Shown: positions 5,265 through 12,673 of the stretch, piece by piece | Numbering within the stretch: the stretch's first letter is position 1 | Layout: the number at the start of each line of letters is the position of its first letter | Source: a virus | Virus record (IMG/VR): IMGVR_UViG_3300043431_000055 | Location: 1 to 37,760 of that record | DNA length: 37,760 nucleotides | Reading direction: 5' to 3' (one strand) | Notes under the pieces: generated by a model | Told to the model about the DNA's origin: nothing | Database searches by the model: none | The model's input: the letters and a program-made list of their open reading frames with translations, nothing else | Made by a program: the position numbers and the translations under genes

Positions 5265-7252
5265 GCGCACCATACGATCAGATCATCGTGCTGGACTTTG
5301 AGACAGCATGGGGCCGAGCCGCGCACATACGGCTTGGCTTTTCAACACAGACCAACGAGGAGTACGTGCGGGATCCCCGCTTCAAAGCATGGGGCCTGTC
5401 ATGGAAGTATCTTGGCAGCGATGACCATCCAGTATGGGTGACACGCAAGGACTTGCCTGAGTTCTTCGCCAGCATCGACTGGAGCCGCACTGCGGTGGTT
5501 GCACAGAACGCACTGTTCGATGTGTCCATCATGAGCTGGCACTACAACGCCAAGCCTGCATTCATCTTCGACACACTCTCGATGGGCCGTGCACTGCGCG
5601 GTGTGGAGGTGGGCAACAGCCTGAAGAAACTTGCGGAGATGTTCAACCTGCCGCCCAAGGGTGACGGTCTTACGCCTTCCGAGAACATTCTGGACGAGCT
5701 GCCTGAGCATGTGGAAGAAGTGCTGGCCGACTACTGCTGCCACGACACATGGTTGTGTGAGCAGATTTTCTTGCGCTTGATCGAGGGGTACCCCGCCAAG
5801 GAGCTGCGCCTCATCGACATGACGCTGCGCATGTACACAAACGCGTGTCTTGAACTCGACCGCGAGATGCTCATCAAAGCGCTATCAGAAGAAGGAGAAA
5901 AGCGTGAAGGACTATTACAAAAGCTCGGCGTGGAGGAGTCTGCGCTTGCGTCGAACCCAAAGTTTGCGGAAGTCCTTACTCTCATGGGCGTCTCTCCCCC
6001 TACGAAAGTCAGCAAGACCACTGGGAAGGAGGCGTTTGCTTTCGCAAAAAATGACGCGCTATTTCAGGCGATGCTCAACGGTGAACGTGAAGATGTTGCC
6101 CTTCTTTGCGAGGCGCGTCTACGCGTTAAGTCTACAACCGAGCGTACGCGTGCGCAGCGGTTCTTGGACATATCGGGCAGGGGCCCGCTCCCGGTACCGC
6201 TTAGCTACTACGGCGCAGCAACGGGTCGTTGGACTGCCGCCAAGGGCAGTGCCATCAACATGCAAAACCTCAAGCGGGGTTCGTTCTTACGCAAAGCAAT
6301 CATGGCACCGCTGGGGAACCAGCTTGTCGTTGGGGACCTTTCGCAAATTGAACCGCGAGTACTCGCGTGGTTTGCGGATTACGAAGATATGCTCGACATC
6401 TTCCGGTCTGGCAGTGACGCTTATGCCGCTTTCGGTGCTCAGATGTTCAACATACCCGGCCTTTCAAAAGAAAGCCATCCAGACTTGCGACAGTCTGCAA
6501 AGTCTGCGCTACTCGGTGCGGGGTACGGGCTTGGCTGGGCGTCTTTCGCTGCCCAGCTTCTCGTTGGATTCCTTGGCGCACCTCCCATACGCTACGACAA
6601 GGCGTTTGCAAAGAAGCTCGGGGTCACGTCTGCGTACATCGACAAGTTCGTTGGCTGGGACGACAACGTCAAGAAGCTCCAAGAGATTCCGCACACATGC
6701 ACCGAGCGGGAGTTGCTGATCCACTGCGTGGCGGCCAAGAAAATCATCGACATCTACCGGGAAACGGCTCACCCCGTGGTCAGCTTCTGGGACATGTGCT
6801 CACGGCTGCTGGAGAAATCGCTTTACGGGGGTGAGGAGGTGGTGTATAAATGCGTCACGTTCAGAAAAGAAGAGATCGTTCTGCCCTCGGGCATGACGCT
6901 CAAGTATCCGAACTTACGCAACGAATACGATAAAGAAACCAAGCAAAGTAATTGGGTATACGGTGAGGCGGGCGTCAAGCCAACCAAGTTGTATGCCGGT
7001 AAGATAACGAACAACATCGTGCAGGGAACTGCGCGAGTAGTGATGACAGACGGCATGCTACGGGTGGATAAGAAGTACCCCGTGGTAGGCACAGTGCATG
7101 ATGAATTGCTCTGTGTTGTGCCTGACGCTGAGGTCGAGTACGCCAAGGACTGGGTGCTGGAGCAGATGATTGCTGTGCCCAAGTACATGCCCGGCATACC
7201 GCTGAACTCAGAGGTCGGTGCGCACCGCCGTTACGGTTTGGCAAAGGGGTGA
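5261..7252 (+). CDS. Family A DNA polymerase with 3'-5' exonuclease
   Basis: Replicative polymerase of the T7/pol I type, 663 aa with a TTG start at 5261. I prefer TTG because it overlaps the upstream stop (TTGA), follows agaaaagggga, and gives an N-terminus running straight into exonuclease strand 1; an upstream ATG (5180) adds an unlike 27-residue basic tail. Exonuclease: D12-F-E14, QNALFD (N83, D87) and YCCHD (Y158, D162), a DEDDy set. Polymerase: YYGAATGRWTA, motif A GDLSQIEPR (D359), motif B R410-x3-K414 with Y422-G423, and motif C H613-D614-E615. All catalytic residues are present, so it should be active and proofreading. It copies phage DNA together with the primase-helicase at 13828. 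Confidence 0.96.
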   Translation: MSAPYDQIIVLDFETAWGRAAHIRLGFSTQTNEEYVRDPRFKAWGLSWKYLGSDDHPVWVTRKDLPEFFASIDWSRTAVVAQNALFDVSIMSWHYNAKPAFIFDTLSMGRALRGVEVGNSLKKLAEMFNLPPKGDGLTPSENILDELPEHVEEVLADYCCHDTWLCEQIFLRLIEGYPAKELRLIDMTLRMYTNACLELDREMLIKALSEEGEKREGLLQKLGVEESALASNPKFAEVLTLMGVSPPTKVSKTTGKEAFAFAKNDALFQAMLNGEREDVALLCEARLRVKSTTERTRAQRFLDISGRGPLPVPLSYYGAATGRWTAAKGSAINMQNLKRGSFLRKAIMAPLGNQLVVGDLSQIEPRVLAWFADYEDMLDIFRSGSDAYAAFGAQMFNIPGLSKESHPDLRQSAKSALLGAGYGLGWASFAAQLLVGFLGAPPIRYDKAFAKKLGVTSAYIDKFVGWDDNVKKLQEIPHTCTERELLIHCVAAKKIIDIYRETAHPVVSFWDMCSRLLEKSLYGGEEVVYKCVTFRKEEIVLPSGMTLKYPNLRNEYDKETKQSNWVYGEAGVKPTKLYAGKITNNIVQGTARVVMTDGMLRVDKKYPVVGTVHDELLCVVPDAEVEYAKDWVLEQMIAVPKYMPGIPLNSEVGAHRRYGLAKG

Positions 7253-7255
7253 TGT

Positions 7256-7438
7256 ATGCGAGAAGGGTATGAGTACGTTACGTACAACACTGCGCGTTTC
7301 TGGGTTGAGGAAGGTATGTACTCCGTCGAGGACATTGAAAACTTGCTCGTTCAGATGCGCAAGGCCAAGGCAGCACAAGATACAGTTTTAACCAAGGAGA
7401 AAGCAAATGAAAGAACTAACACTACCCAAGAAAGTTAA
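7256..7438 (+). CDS. Hypothetical 60-aa phage protein
   Basis: ATG 7256 lies three bases after the polymerase stop and uses the aaaggggtgatgt region as ribosome-binding site. The N-terminal part (YEYVTYNTARFWVEEGMYSVEDIENLL) is compact and helical; the C-terminus is polar and overlaps the metallopeptidase gene by 32 nt. No family is recognised. Confidence 0.62.
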   Translation: MREGYEYVTYNTARFWVEEGMYSVEDIENLLVQMRKAKAAQDTVLTKEKANERTNTTQES

Positions 7439-7715
7439 GGTGGGGGACAACTGGTACAGCGTTGACATCGCTGACTCCATGCGCAGCAGGATGTACATGG
7501 GCGAGGTGCACTACGCCAAGCGCACCATCACGCTGGCGCGTAAGTCATACCACGGTGTGCCGCTCAAGCTGTCGGCGCTGCACGAGACGTTCTGGCACGA
7601 GCTGACACACGCCATCCTTGAGAGCATGGGCCGCGACACACTGAACAACGACGAAGACTTTGTCGAAGAGTTCAGCGCCCGTCTATCCAAAGCCATTGAG
7701 TCTGCGAGGTTCTGA
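7407..7715 (+). CDS. Small HExxH zinc metallopeptidase-like protein
   Basis: A 102-aa protein with a zinc-binding helix H64-E65-L-T-H68 in the context HETFWHELTHAILESMG, and an acidic downstream helix (DEDFVEEFSARL) that can supply the third ligand. The upstream strand-rich part with YHGVPLKLSALHE fits the minimal SprT/ImmA-type phage metallopeptidase layout. ATG 7407 follows aaggagaaagcaa, the standard start segment here, although it overlaps the previous gene by 32 nt. Possible roles are cleavage of a host or phage protein (ImmA-type) or DNA-protein crosslink handling (SprT-type). The neighbours, DNA polymerase and nuclease, do not decide between them. Confidence 0.78.
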   Translation: MKELTLPKKVKVGDNWYSVDIADSMRSRMYMGEVHYAKRTITLARKSYHGVPLKLSALHETFWHELTHAILESMGRDTLNNDEDFVEEFSARLSKAIESARF

Positions 7716-7891
7716 TGGACGACGACTTCGACAAGTTAATGCAAAACACCCTGCTCTACGGTACGGGCGTTTTGTTGATGCAGATGGACGAGAAGCTGGG
7801 CATTACGACACGGGTAGTACCCCTCAAGGAGTACGCCGAGTTGGGCGAAGCGCTTGAGTGGATTCAAAAAAATTCAAAGGACTTTTCATGA
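7715..7891 (+). CDS. Hypothetical 58-aa acidic protein
   Basis: ATG 7715 overlaps the upstream TGA by one base; the stop at 7889-7891 overlaps ATG 7888 of the RecB-type nuclease by 4 nt. The product starts MDDDFDKLMQNTLLYGTGVL, continues with a helical region containing VPLKEYAELGEALEWI, and ends in a serine/lysine tail. No motif or family recognised. Coupling on both sides supports it as a real gene. Confidence 0.55.
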   Translation: MDDDFDKLMQNTLLYGTGVLLMQMDEKLGITTRVVPLKEYAELGEALEWIQKNSKDFS

Positions 7892-8553
7892 CAGTTAAAT
7901 GGTCACACTCGGCCCTCAAAGATTACGAGGGCTGCCCTCGCCGATACCACGAAGTGAAGGTGCTCAAGAGCTACCCGTTCACGGACACACAAGCAACGCT
8001 GTACGGCAAGGAGTTGCACGAGGCGGCTGAGTTCTACATCAAGGACGACAAGCCGCTGCCCCCACAGTTTGAGTTCGTCAAGGACACGCTCGATGCACTG
8101 AAGGCCAAGCCCGGCCGCAAGCTGTGTGAGCACGAGATGGGCGTCACGTCCGATCTGCGCCCTTGCGGATTCATGGATAAAGATGTATGGGTGCGCGGTA
8201 TTGCCGACTTGCTCATCATCGACGATGACAACTTGACAGCTCGCGTTGTCGACTATAAAACGGGAAACAACAAGTACCCTGATCGGGAGCAGTTGAAGCT
8301 GATGGCACTGATGGTGTTTGTGCACTTCCCGCACATTCGCAAAGTGACTGGCGCTTTGTTGTTCGTGGTCAAGAACGACTTGGTCAAGGCCAGCTACCTG
8401 CGCGGTGAGTCCGAGGAGTACTGGTGGGATTATCGGGAACGTGTCGCCCGCATCGAACAGGCACATGACAGCGGTGTGTGGAACCCAAAGCCCACGCCGC
8501 TATGCGGATGGTGCGTCGTCAAGACGTGCGAGTTCAACAAGAAGAGGGATTGA
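7888..8553 (+). CDS. RecB/Cas4-type PD-(D/E)xK nuclease with four-Cys (Fe-S type) site
   Basis: A 221-aa nuclease of the PDDEXK_1/Cas4-AddB group. N-terminal SALKDYEGCPRRYH carries C16; then YGKELHEAAE (H44), RGIADLLIID (D107), VVDYKTGNN (D122, K124), and a C-terminal CGWCVVKTC with C206, C209 and C214. One Cys before and three after the nuclease core is the arrangement that binds a 4Fe-4S cluster in Cas4 and AddB. All catalytic positions are present. ATG 7888 overlaps the upstream stop by 4 nt; the longer start at 7858 is in frame but lacks that coupling. In phages these single-domain proteins process DNA ends for recombination-dependent replication; the helicase at 9086 is a plausible partner. 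Confidence 0.9.
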   Translation: MTVKWSHSALKDYEGCPRRYHEVKVLKSYPFTDTQATLYGKELHEAAEFYIKDDKPLPPQFEFVKDTLDALKAKPGRKLCEHEMGVTSDLRPCGFMDKDVWVRGIADLLIIDDDNLTARVVDYKTGNNKYPDREQLKLMALMVFVHFPHIRKVTGALLFVVKNDLVKASYLRGESEEYWWDYRERVARIEQAHDSGVWNPKPTPLCGWCVVKTCEFNKKRD

Positions 8554-8555
8554 AT

Positions 8556-8738
8556 ATGGAGCTGCATCTGACAAACGGAGAACAGCGCTACGTCCCCATG
8601 GGAGGCGCTACCTACGGATACTATCTGGACAGCATCACCTTGCAGCTCAAGGACCTTTACGCCTTGAGGGCTATGGACGACGCGCACCTGCGCGAATATC
8701 TTGGCGTGTTATGCACACGCTTTCCACCAACGGAGTAA
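8556..8738 (+). CDS. Hypothetical 60-aa phage protein
   Basis: ATG 8556 follows gaagagggattga, two bases after the nuclease stop. The product (MELHLTNGEQRYVPMGG...) looks like a beta hairpin followed by a helical segment (LDSITLQLKDLYALRAMDDAHLREYLG) and one cysteine. An upstream in-frame ATG (8478) lies inside the nuclease gene and is less likely. Not recognised. Confidence 0.62.
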   Translation: MELHLTNGEQRYVPMGGATYGYYLDSITLQLKDLYALRAMDDAHLREYLGVLCTRFPPTE

Positions 8739-8744
8739 AAAACC

Positions 8745-8978
8745 ATGACACAAGTAAACGGTAAGAGGAACTACAAACATGCCTACAAGCTGCAAAAAGC
8801 AACTGGCGAAACCGCCGATCAGGTCGAGCGCCAGCGAGCGCGTCGTGAGTACGACAAGAAAGGCGTGGACCGTGCAGGCAAGCACATCGACCACATCAAG
8901 CCACTGCGTGCAGGAGGCAAGTCAACGCCGGGCAACACCCGCCTCAGAAGCCCAAAAGCAAACATGTCCGACAAGTGA
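8745..8978 (+). CDS. Small HNH-type phage protein
   Basis: A 77-aa protein: basic N-terminal helices (KRNYKHAYKLQKATGE, ERQRARREYDKKG), then the HNH core KHIDHIKPLRAGGKSTPGN with D49-H50 and N64, then TRLRSPKANMSDK with N73. This is the compact HNH layout found in many phage genomes near replication genes, likely a DNA-nicking or structure-specific nuclease; there are no zinc-binding cysteines. The start ATG 8745 has only a weak upstream purine run (cggagtaaaaaacc). The region after its stop holds a Cys-rich open segment in another frame, described separately. Confidence 0.78.
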   Translation: MTQVNGKRNYKHAYKLQKATGETADQVERQRARREYDKKGVDRAGKHIDHIKPLRAGGKSTPGNTRLRSPKANMSDK

Positions 8979-9099
8979 GCGGTGCGCAGACTTCGATGAA
9001 GACTGCGCCGATATAAAAAACAAAACGCTGTGCTGGCTGTACCAACCTGAACTTGGTACATGCCCGTACTTACAAGGAGAGAGCAGTGGAAATCATTGA
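8964..9099 (+). pseudogene. Coding-like Cys-rich segment without its own start (frameshift or remnant)
   Basis: In the frame at positions 3n+1, the stretch after the HNH stop reads RCADFDEDCADIKNKTLCW then LYQPELGTCPYLQGES, with four cysteines spaced x6, x8, x9. It looks like a real protein fragment, but no ATG, GTG or TTG precedes it sensibly in that frame. Dropping a single base in aagtgag at 8973-8979 would join it to ATG 8964 (MSDK, then ERCADF). It could be a decayed small gene, a +1 frameshift product of the HNH gene, or an assembly error. The 3' end overlaps the helicase start by 14 nt. Confidence 0.3.
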
Positions 9100-10645
9100 C
9101 GACAAAGCCGTCGTCTTCAGAACGCGCAACCCCGAGAAGTACAAGATCATCCCCAAGCACAAAGTCATCGAGCGTGATGATGGCGGCTACGATGTTGCTG
9201 TGTACTGGGGCCTTGACGAAGCGCGTGTGCTGAAGAACCTCGGTGTGAAAGACATTCAGTCCCCGATCACCCGCCGCTACAAGTGGCCCGGGCGATACAA
9301 GCCAATGCAGCACCAAGTGGAGACTGCATCGTTCCTCACCATGCACAAGCGTGCGTTTTGTTTCAACGATCCCGGCACAGGCAAGACGCTTGCTGCGCTG
9401 TGGGCTGCTGACTACTTGATGACGCTTGGTTTTGTGAAGCGTGTGCTTATCCTGTGCCCACTGTCGATCATGCACTCAGCGTGGCTCAGCGATCTGAACA
9501 ACTCAATCATCCACAGATCAGCAATCGTGGCGCACCATGCCAAGGCAGCGCGCCGTATCGAGATGATCCAGCAGGACTATGAGTTCGTGATCTGCAACTA
9601 CGACGGGCTGAATCTGATTGCCGACGAGATCGTCAATGATGGCCGCTTCGATCTGGTGATTGTGGACGAAGCCAACGCGTACAAGACGCCAACCACCAAG
9701 CGGTGGAAGACGCTCAAGTCTGTGCTCAAGCCTTCGTCGCACTTGTGGATGATGACGGGCACCCCGGCATCGCAGTCGCCTGCTGATGCGTATGGCTTGG
9801 CCAAGCTGGTCAACCCAGACGGTGTGCCGCTGTTCTTCACGGGATGGCGCGACTCGGTGATGAACAAAGTCACCATGTACAAGTGGGCACCCAAGCCTGA
9901 CGCCAAGGACCGTGTGTTCGCAGCGCTGCAACCCGCCATCCGGTTCTCCAAAGACCAGTGCTTGGACCTGCCGCCAGTCATCACCATGACGCGAGAGGTT
10001 CCGCTGACACCGCAGCAAGTGAAGTACTACAACCTGCTCAAGGACCAGATGCTGGTGCAAGCCGCAGGGGAAGTCATCACAGCGGTCAATGCCGCAGCTA
10101 TGCTGAGCAAGCTGCTTCAGGTGTCGTGCGGTTCTGCGCTGACCGACACCAAGGAAGTGGTGGAGTTCGATGCTGCGCCAAGGCTGGGCGTGTTGGAGGA
10201 AGTGCTGGAGGAGACGAGCCGCAAGGTGATTGTGTTCGCCCTGTTCCGCGCATCCATCGACAGCATACAGAAGCACCTGACAAGCAAGGGCATCGCCAAC
10301 GAGTGCATCCACGGCGGCGTGACGGCTACCAAGCGGGCCGACATTATCCACAGGTTCCAAACAAATCCGGAGCCGAGGATTCTGGTGATGCAACCGCAAG
10401 CTACCGCACACGGGATTACCCTAACTGCGGCCGACACCGTGGTGTTCTACGGCCCCCTGATGAGCGTCGAGCAGTACATCCAGTGTATTGCCCGTGCTGA
10501 CCGCAAGGGGCAGGACTCCGACAAGGTGACAGTCATCCACATCCAAGGCTCCCCCGTGGAGAAGAAGATGTTCAAGGCGCTCGAAGCAAAAGTTAGTGAC
10601 AGCACACTTTTGACCGAGATGTTTACTTTGGAGATTGCGTCGTGA
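9086..10645 (+). CDS. SNF2-like DEAD/DEAH superfamily 2 helicase
   Basis: A 519-aa two-lobe SF2 protein. Motif Q/I region KPMQHQVETASFL then DPGTGKT (95-101); motif II DEAN (194-197); motif III TGTPA (from T224); second lobe with VIVFALFRASIDSIQKHL and motif VI region CIARADRKGQ (R470, R473). RADRxGQ is typical of the SNF2/Rad54-like branch seen in podovirus and siphovirus replication clusters. The start is GTG 9086 after acaaggagagagca; an upstream ATG (9053) lacks such a site. It is likely a DNA translocase or helicase aiding origin opening, fork restart or recombination; the direct partner is not shown by sequence. DEAN replaces the common DEAH, which some phage members share. Confidence 0.92.
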   Translation: MEIIDDKAVVFRTRNPEKYKIIPKHKVIERDDGGYDVAVYWGLDEARVLKNLGVKDIQSPITRRYKWPGRYKPMQHQVETASFLTMHKRAFCFNDPGTGKTLAALWAADYLMTLGFVKRVLILCPLSIMHSAWLSDLNNSIIHRSAIVAHHAKAARRIEMIQQDYEFVICNYDGLNLIADEIVNDGRFDLVIVDEANAYKTPTTKRWKTLKSVLKPSSHLWMMTGTPASQSPADAYGLAKLVNPDGVPLFFTGWRDSVMNKVTMYKWAPKPDAKDRVFAALQPAIRFSKDQCLDLPPVITMTREVPLTPQQVKYYNLLKDQMLVQAAGEVITAVNAAAMLSKLLQVSCGSALTDTKEVVEFDAAPRLGVLEEVLEETSRKVIVFALFRASIDSIQKHLTSKGIANECIHGGVTATKRADIIHRFQTNPEPRILVMQPQATAHGITLTAADTVVFYGPLMSVEQYIQCIARADRKGQDSDKVTVIHIQGSPVEKKMFKALEAKVSDSTLLTEMFTLEIAS

Positions 10646-10797
10646 GAATTGTTAGGCTTTTTACGGACGACTTTGGAAACCTTTGTCGTTATGTGGAGAC
10701 AGAATCTTGTAAGTTTTGGTATCCCGCAGTCGGCAAAAAAGAACACGCACTGTTCATGTCGTGGGAAATCTACGACGACTGGGGTGGCTTGAAATAA
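10642..10797 (+). CDS. Hypothetical 51-aa phage protein
   Basis: GTG 10642 overlaps the helicase stop (GTGA). The product reads MRIVRLFTDDFGNLCRYVE and continues with CKFWYPAVGKKEH, then FMSWEIYDDWGG. It appears to be a small strand-rich protein with two cysteines and several aromatics. No family recognised. It closes this transcription block: the next 78 bp are non-coding and carry a promoter candidate. Confidence 0.55.
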   Translation: MRIVRLFTDDFGNLCRYVETESCKFWYPAVGKKEHALFMSWEIYDDWGGLK

Positions 10798-10813
10798 ATT
10801 CTTGAAAAGGGGG

Positions 10814-10841
10814 TTGCAGACCTTAAAAAACCATGTAAACT
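10814..10841 (+). promoter_or_regulatory. Candidate sigma-70 promoter for the second replication block
   Basis: A -35-like TTGCAG at 10814-10819 and a -10-like TAAACT at 10836-10841 are 16 bp apart, in one of the few non-coding gaps of the left arm (10798-10875). An alternative pair is TTGAAA (10802-10807) with TAAAAA (10825-10830) at 17 bp. Both are imperfect. AT-rich sequence and the following aggagaaagca ribosome-binding site of the gene at 10876 fit a transcription start here. Confidence 0.4.
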
Positions 10842-10875
10842 GTCCAACGCTAGACAAAAACATTAGGAGAAAGCA

Positions 10876-11301
10876 ATGACTGAAGACCTCGACGAGGTGG
10901 GCGCAGCGCCCGCCGAAGAAGCGATCCCGCTGGATAAGCTGGTCGCAATCCATGCCAAGATCAAGGCACGCCAAGCCAAGCTCGACAAAGAGATCGCTGA
11001 TCTCGAAGAGCAGCGCGAAGCAATCCGCCTTGCCATCAAGGACCAGATGAAGGCCCTCGGCCTGACATCTGTAAAGACTTCCGCTGGAACCGTGTCGTTG
11101 TCGAAGACGACGCGCTACAACACACAGGACTGGGACTCGTTCAAAGCATTCGTGCTTGAGCACCAAGTCGTTGACCTGTTGGAGAAGCGCATCGCCCAGA
11201 CCAACATGGCACAGTTCTTGGAAGAGAACCCCGGCGTTCTTCCGCCGGGTTTGAACTCAGTCACTGGGTTCGACATTCGTGTAACACCAATCCGAAAGTA
11301 A
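10876..11301 (+). CDS. Coiled-coil phage protein (Gp157-like architecture)
   Basis: A 141-aa protein with an acidic N-terminus, a long charged helix with heptad character at about residues 20-60 (KLVAIHAKIKARQAKLDKEI, then LEEQREAIRLAIKDQMKALG), followed by strand-rich SVKTSAGTVSLSKTTRYN and a helical C-terminal part ending FDIRVTPIRK. A coiled coil followed by 'ktpxGtvxl' strands resembles the siphovirus Gp157 family, whose role is unclear. It is the first gene after the candidate promoter and immediately precedes the ssDNA-binding-like gene, a common pairing in phage replication modules. Confidence 0.6.
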   Translation: MTEDLDEVGAAPAEEAIPLDKLVAIHAKIKARQAKLDKEIADLEEQREAIRLAIKDQMKALGLTSVKTSAGTVSLSKTTRYNTQDWDSFKAFVLEHQVVDLLEKRIAQTNMAQFLEENPGVLPPGLNSVTGFDIRVTPIRK

Positions 11302-11308
11302 CGCAACC

Positions 11309-12289
11309 ATGAGCAATATCACGCTTTTCAATTCGTCCAATGTTCCCGCATTTGCCCGTAACAACGAGCTGTCTGACACCGCCAAAGCCCTGACGGGCGG
11401 CACAGGTGCATCGACCAAGCGCATCTCCATCAAAGGCGGCGTGTTCCGTCTGGTGGCTGGTGGCAAGGAGATCACCTCGATCGAAGACCGCCATCTGGAT
11501 GTGGTCATTGTCCGCGCTGCCCCCAAGGTCAGCCGCATCTTCTACACCGGCGCATACGACGCCGCTGCGGTCGTGCGCCCTGACTGCTGGAGCAACGACG
11601 GCGAAAGACCAGACGCCAGCATTGAGTCACCACAGAACAGCACCTGCATGGGTTGCCCACAGAACGAAGCTGGATCAGGCAACGGCAATAGCCGCGCTTG
11701 CCGCTTCCAACAGCGCCTTGCTGTTGTGTTGGCTGACAACCTTGACGGCGATGTGCTGCAACTGACTCTGCCTGCTACGAGCATCTTCGGTAAAGAGGAC
11801 GGCGACAAGCGCCCCCTGCAAGCCTTCGCCCGCTACCTCGCTGCGCAGACACCGCCTGTTAACCCAGAGCAGATCGTCACACGCATGAAGTTCGACACCA
11901 AGGCTGAGTCTCCAAAGCTGTTCTTCCAACCTGTGCGTTGGTTGACTGACGACGAGTACCCTGCTGTGATCGCACAGAGCGAGTCGGACGACGCCAAGAA
12001 AGCTGTGACACTGACCGTGGCACAAGCAGACGCCGTGAAAGCTGCACCGATGGCCATCCCCGGCGCTGCCCCCAAAGCAGCAGTCAAGACGCGCCCTATG
12101 GGTGAGTTGGTGGAAGAGGAAGAAGCCGCTGCTGTGGCCGAGGTCAAAGCTGCCAAGGCTCCCAAGACCAAGCCCGCTGCTGACGTTGACGACGAGCCAG
12201 AAGTGCGCAAGGAAACGGCCAAGGCTTCGGCAGTCCCTGCCAAGAAGTCGAAGCTGGCGGACATCGTGTCTGACTGGGACGACGAGTAA
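11309..12289 (+). CDS. Probable single-stranded DNA-binding protein
   Basis: A 326-aa protein with a compact N-terminal region of about 240 residues and a disordered Ala/Lys/Glu-rich linker ending in SDWDDE. A short acidic tail after a flexible linker is the hallmark of phage and bacterial SSBs. Residues about 95-135 hold WSNDGERPDAS, SPQNSTCMGCPQN (C113, C116), and RACRFQQRLAVVL (C131), which suggests a zinc-stabilised site. The block resembles a family in podovirus replication clusters that I associate with SSB function; the assignment rests on architecture and context (coiled-coil gene before, primase-helicase after), not on a demonstrated OB fold. The start ATG 11309 is close to the upstream stop. 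Confidence 0.65.
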   Translation: MSNITLFNSSNVPAFARNNELSDTAKALTGGTGASTKRISIKGGVFRLVAGGKEITSIEDRHLDVVIVRAAPKVSRIFYTGAYDAAAVVRPDCWSNDGERPDASIESPQNSTCMGCPQNEAGSGNGNSRACRFQQRLAVVLADNLDGDVLQLTLPATSIFGKEDGDKRPLQAFARYLAAQTPPVNPEQIVTRMKFDTKAESPKLFFQPVRWLTDDEYPAVIAQSESDDAKKAVTLTVAQADAVKAAPMAIPGAAPKAAVKTRPMGELVEEEEAAAVAEVKAAKAPKTKPAADVDDEPEVRKETAKASAVPAKKSKLADIVSDWDDE

Positions 12290-12296
12290 GTAAATC

Positions 12297-12377
12297 GGGG
12301 CTGAAAGCGGATGCTGGCTACGAGAGTGCCGTAGCTTGAAGTGCAGTGTCCACTACCAGACGCAGCGAGTAGGCCCC
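12297..12377 (+). ncRNA. Possible structured RNA in the gap after the SSB-like gene
   Basis: The 108-bp gap 12290-12397 contains nested complementarities: GGGGC (12297-12301) pairs with GCCCC (12373-12377) as a closing stem; GCTACG (12317-12322) pairs with CGTAGC (12330-12335) around a 7-nt loop; AGTG (12340-12343) pairs with CACT (12351-12354) around a 7-nt loop. Together they could form a three-way junction directly before the aaggagaaagcag start region of the next gene. It could be a small RNA, a leader structure or an RNA processing site. Short stems make chance pairing possible. Confidence 0.25.
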
Positions 12378-12397
12378 ACCTTACAAGGAGAAAGCAG

Positions 12398-12673
12398 ATG
12401 GCAATTGGAACAATGCAAGGTGCTGCAGGTATGGTCTATGACCCCAACCGCGACATGTACTACGACGATGCACGTCGCTACGAGTACGAGAGGGCGATGC
12501 AGTACCGCCGACAAGAGGAGGAGTACCGCAGAGCGCAGCAAAATGCGTACTACAACCCCGCCCAACAGCAATCAAAGCTGGCGAACACAGCGCCGAAGCC
12601 GGACCTGAAAGACCCGCTGGCCTTCTTACAAAACACTGACAAAAAACTTTTATTAACTGGAGAAATGCAATGA
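12398..12673 (+). CDS. Tyr/Arg/Gln-rich small phage protein (91 aa)
   Basis: ATG 12398 follows aaggagaaagcag exactly like other genes here. The product has a Gly/Met-rich start (AIGTMQGAAGMVYDPNRDMYY) and a very charged Tyr/Arg helix (ARRYEYERAMQYRRQEEEYRRAQQ), then a Pro/Lys-rich segment and a hydrophobic end. Composition suggests a nucleic-acid or protein-binding helix rather than an enzyme. It overlaps the next gene by 4 nt. No family recognised. Confidence 0.66.
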   Translation: MAIGTMQGAAGMVYDPNRDMYYDDARRYEYERAMQYRRQEEEYRRAQQNAYYNPAQQQSKLANTAPKPDLKDPLAFLQNTDKKLLLTGEMQ

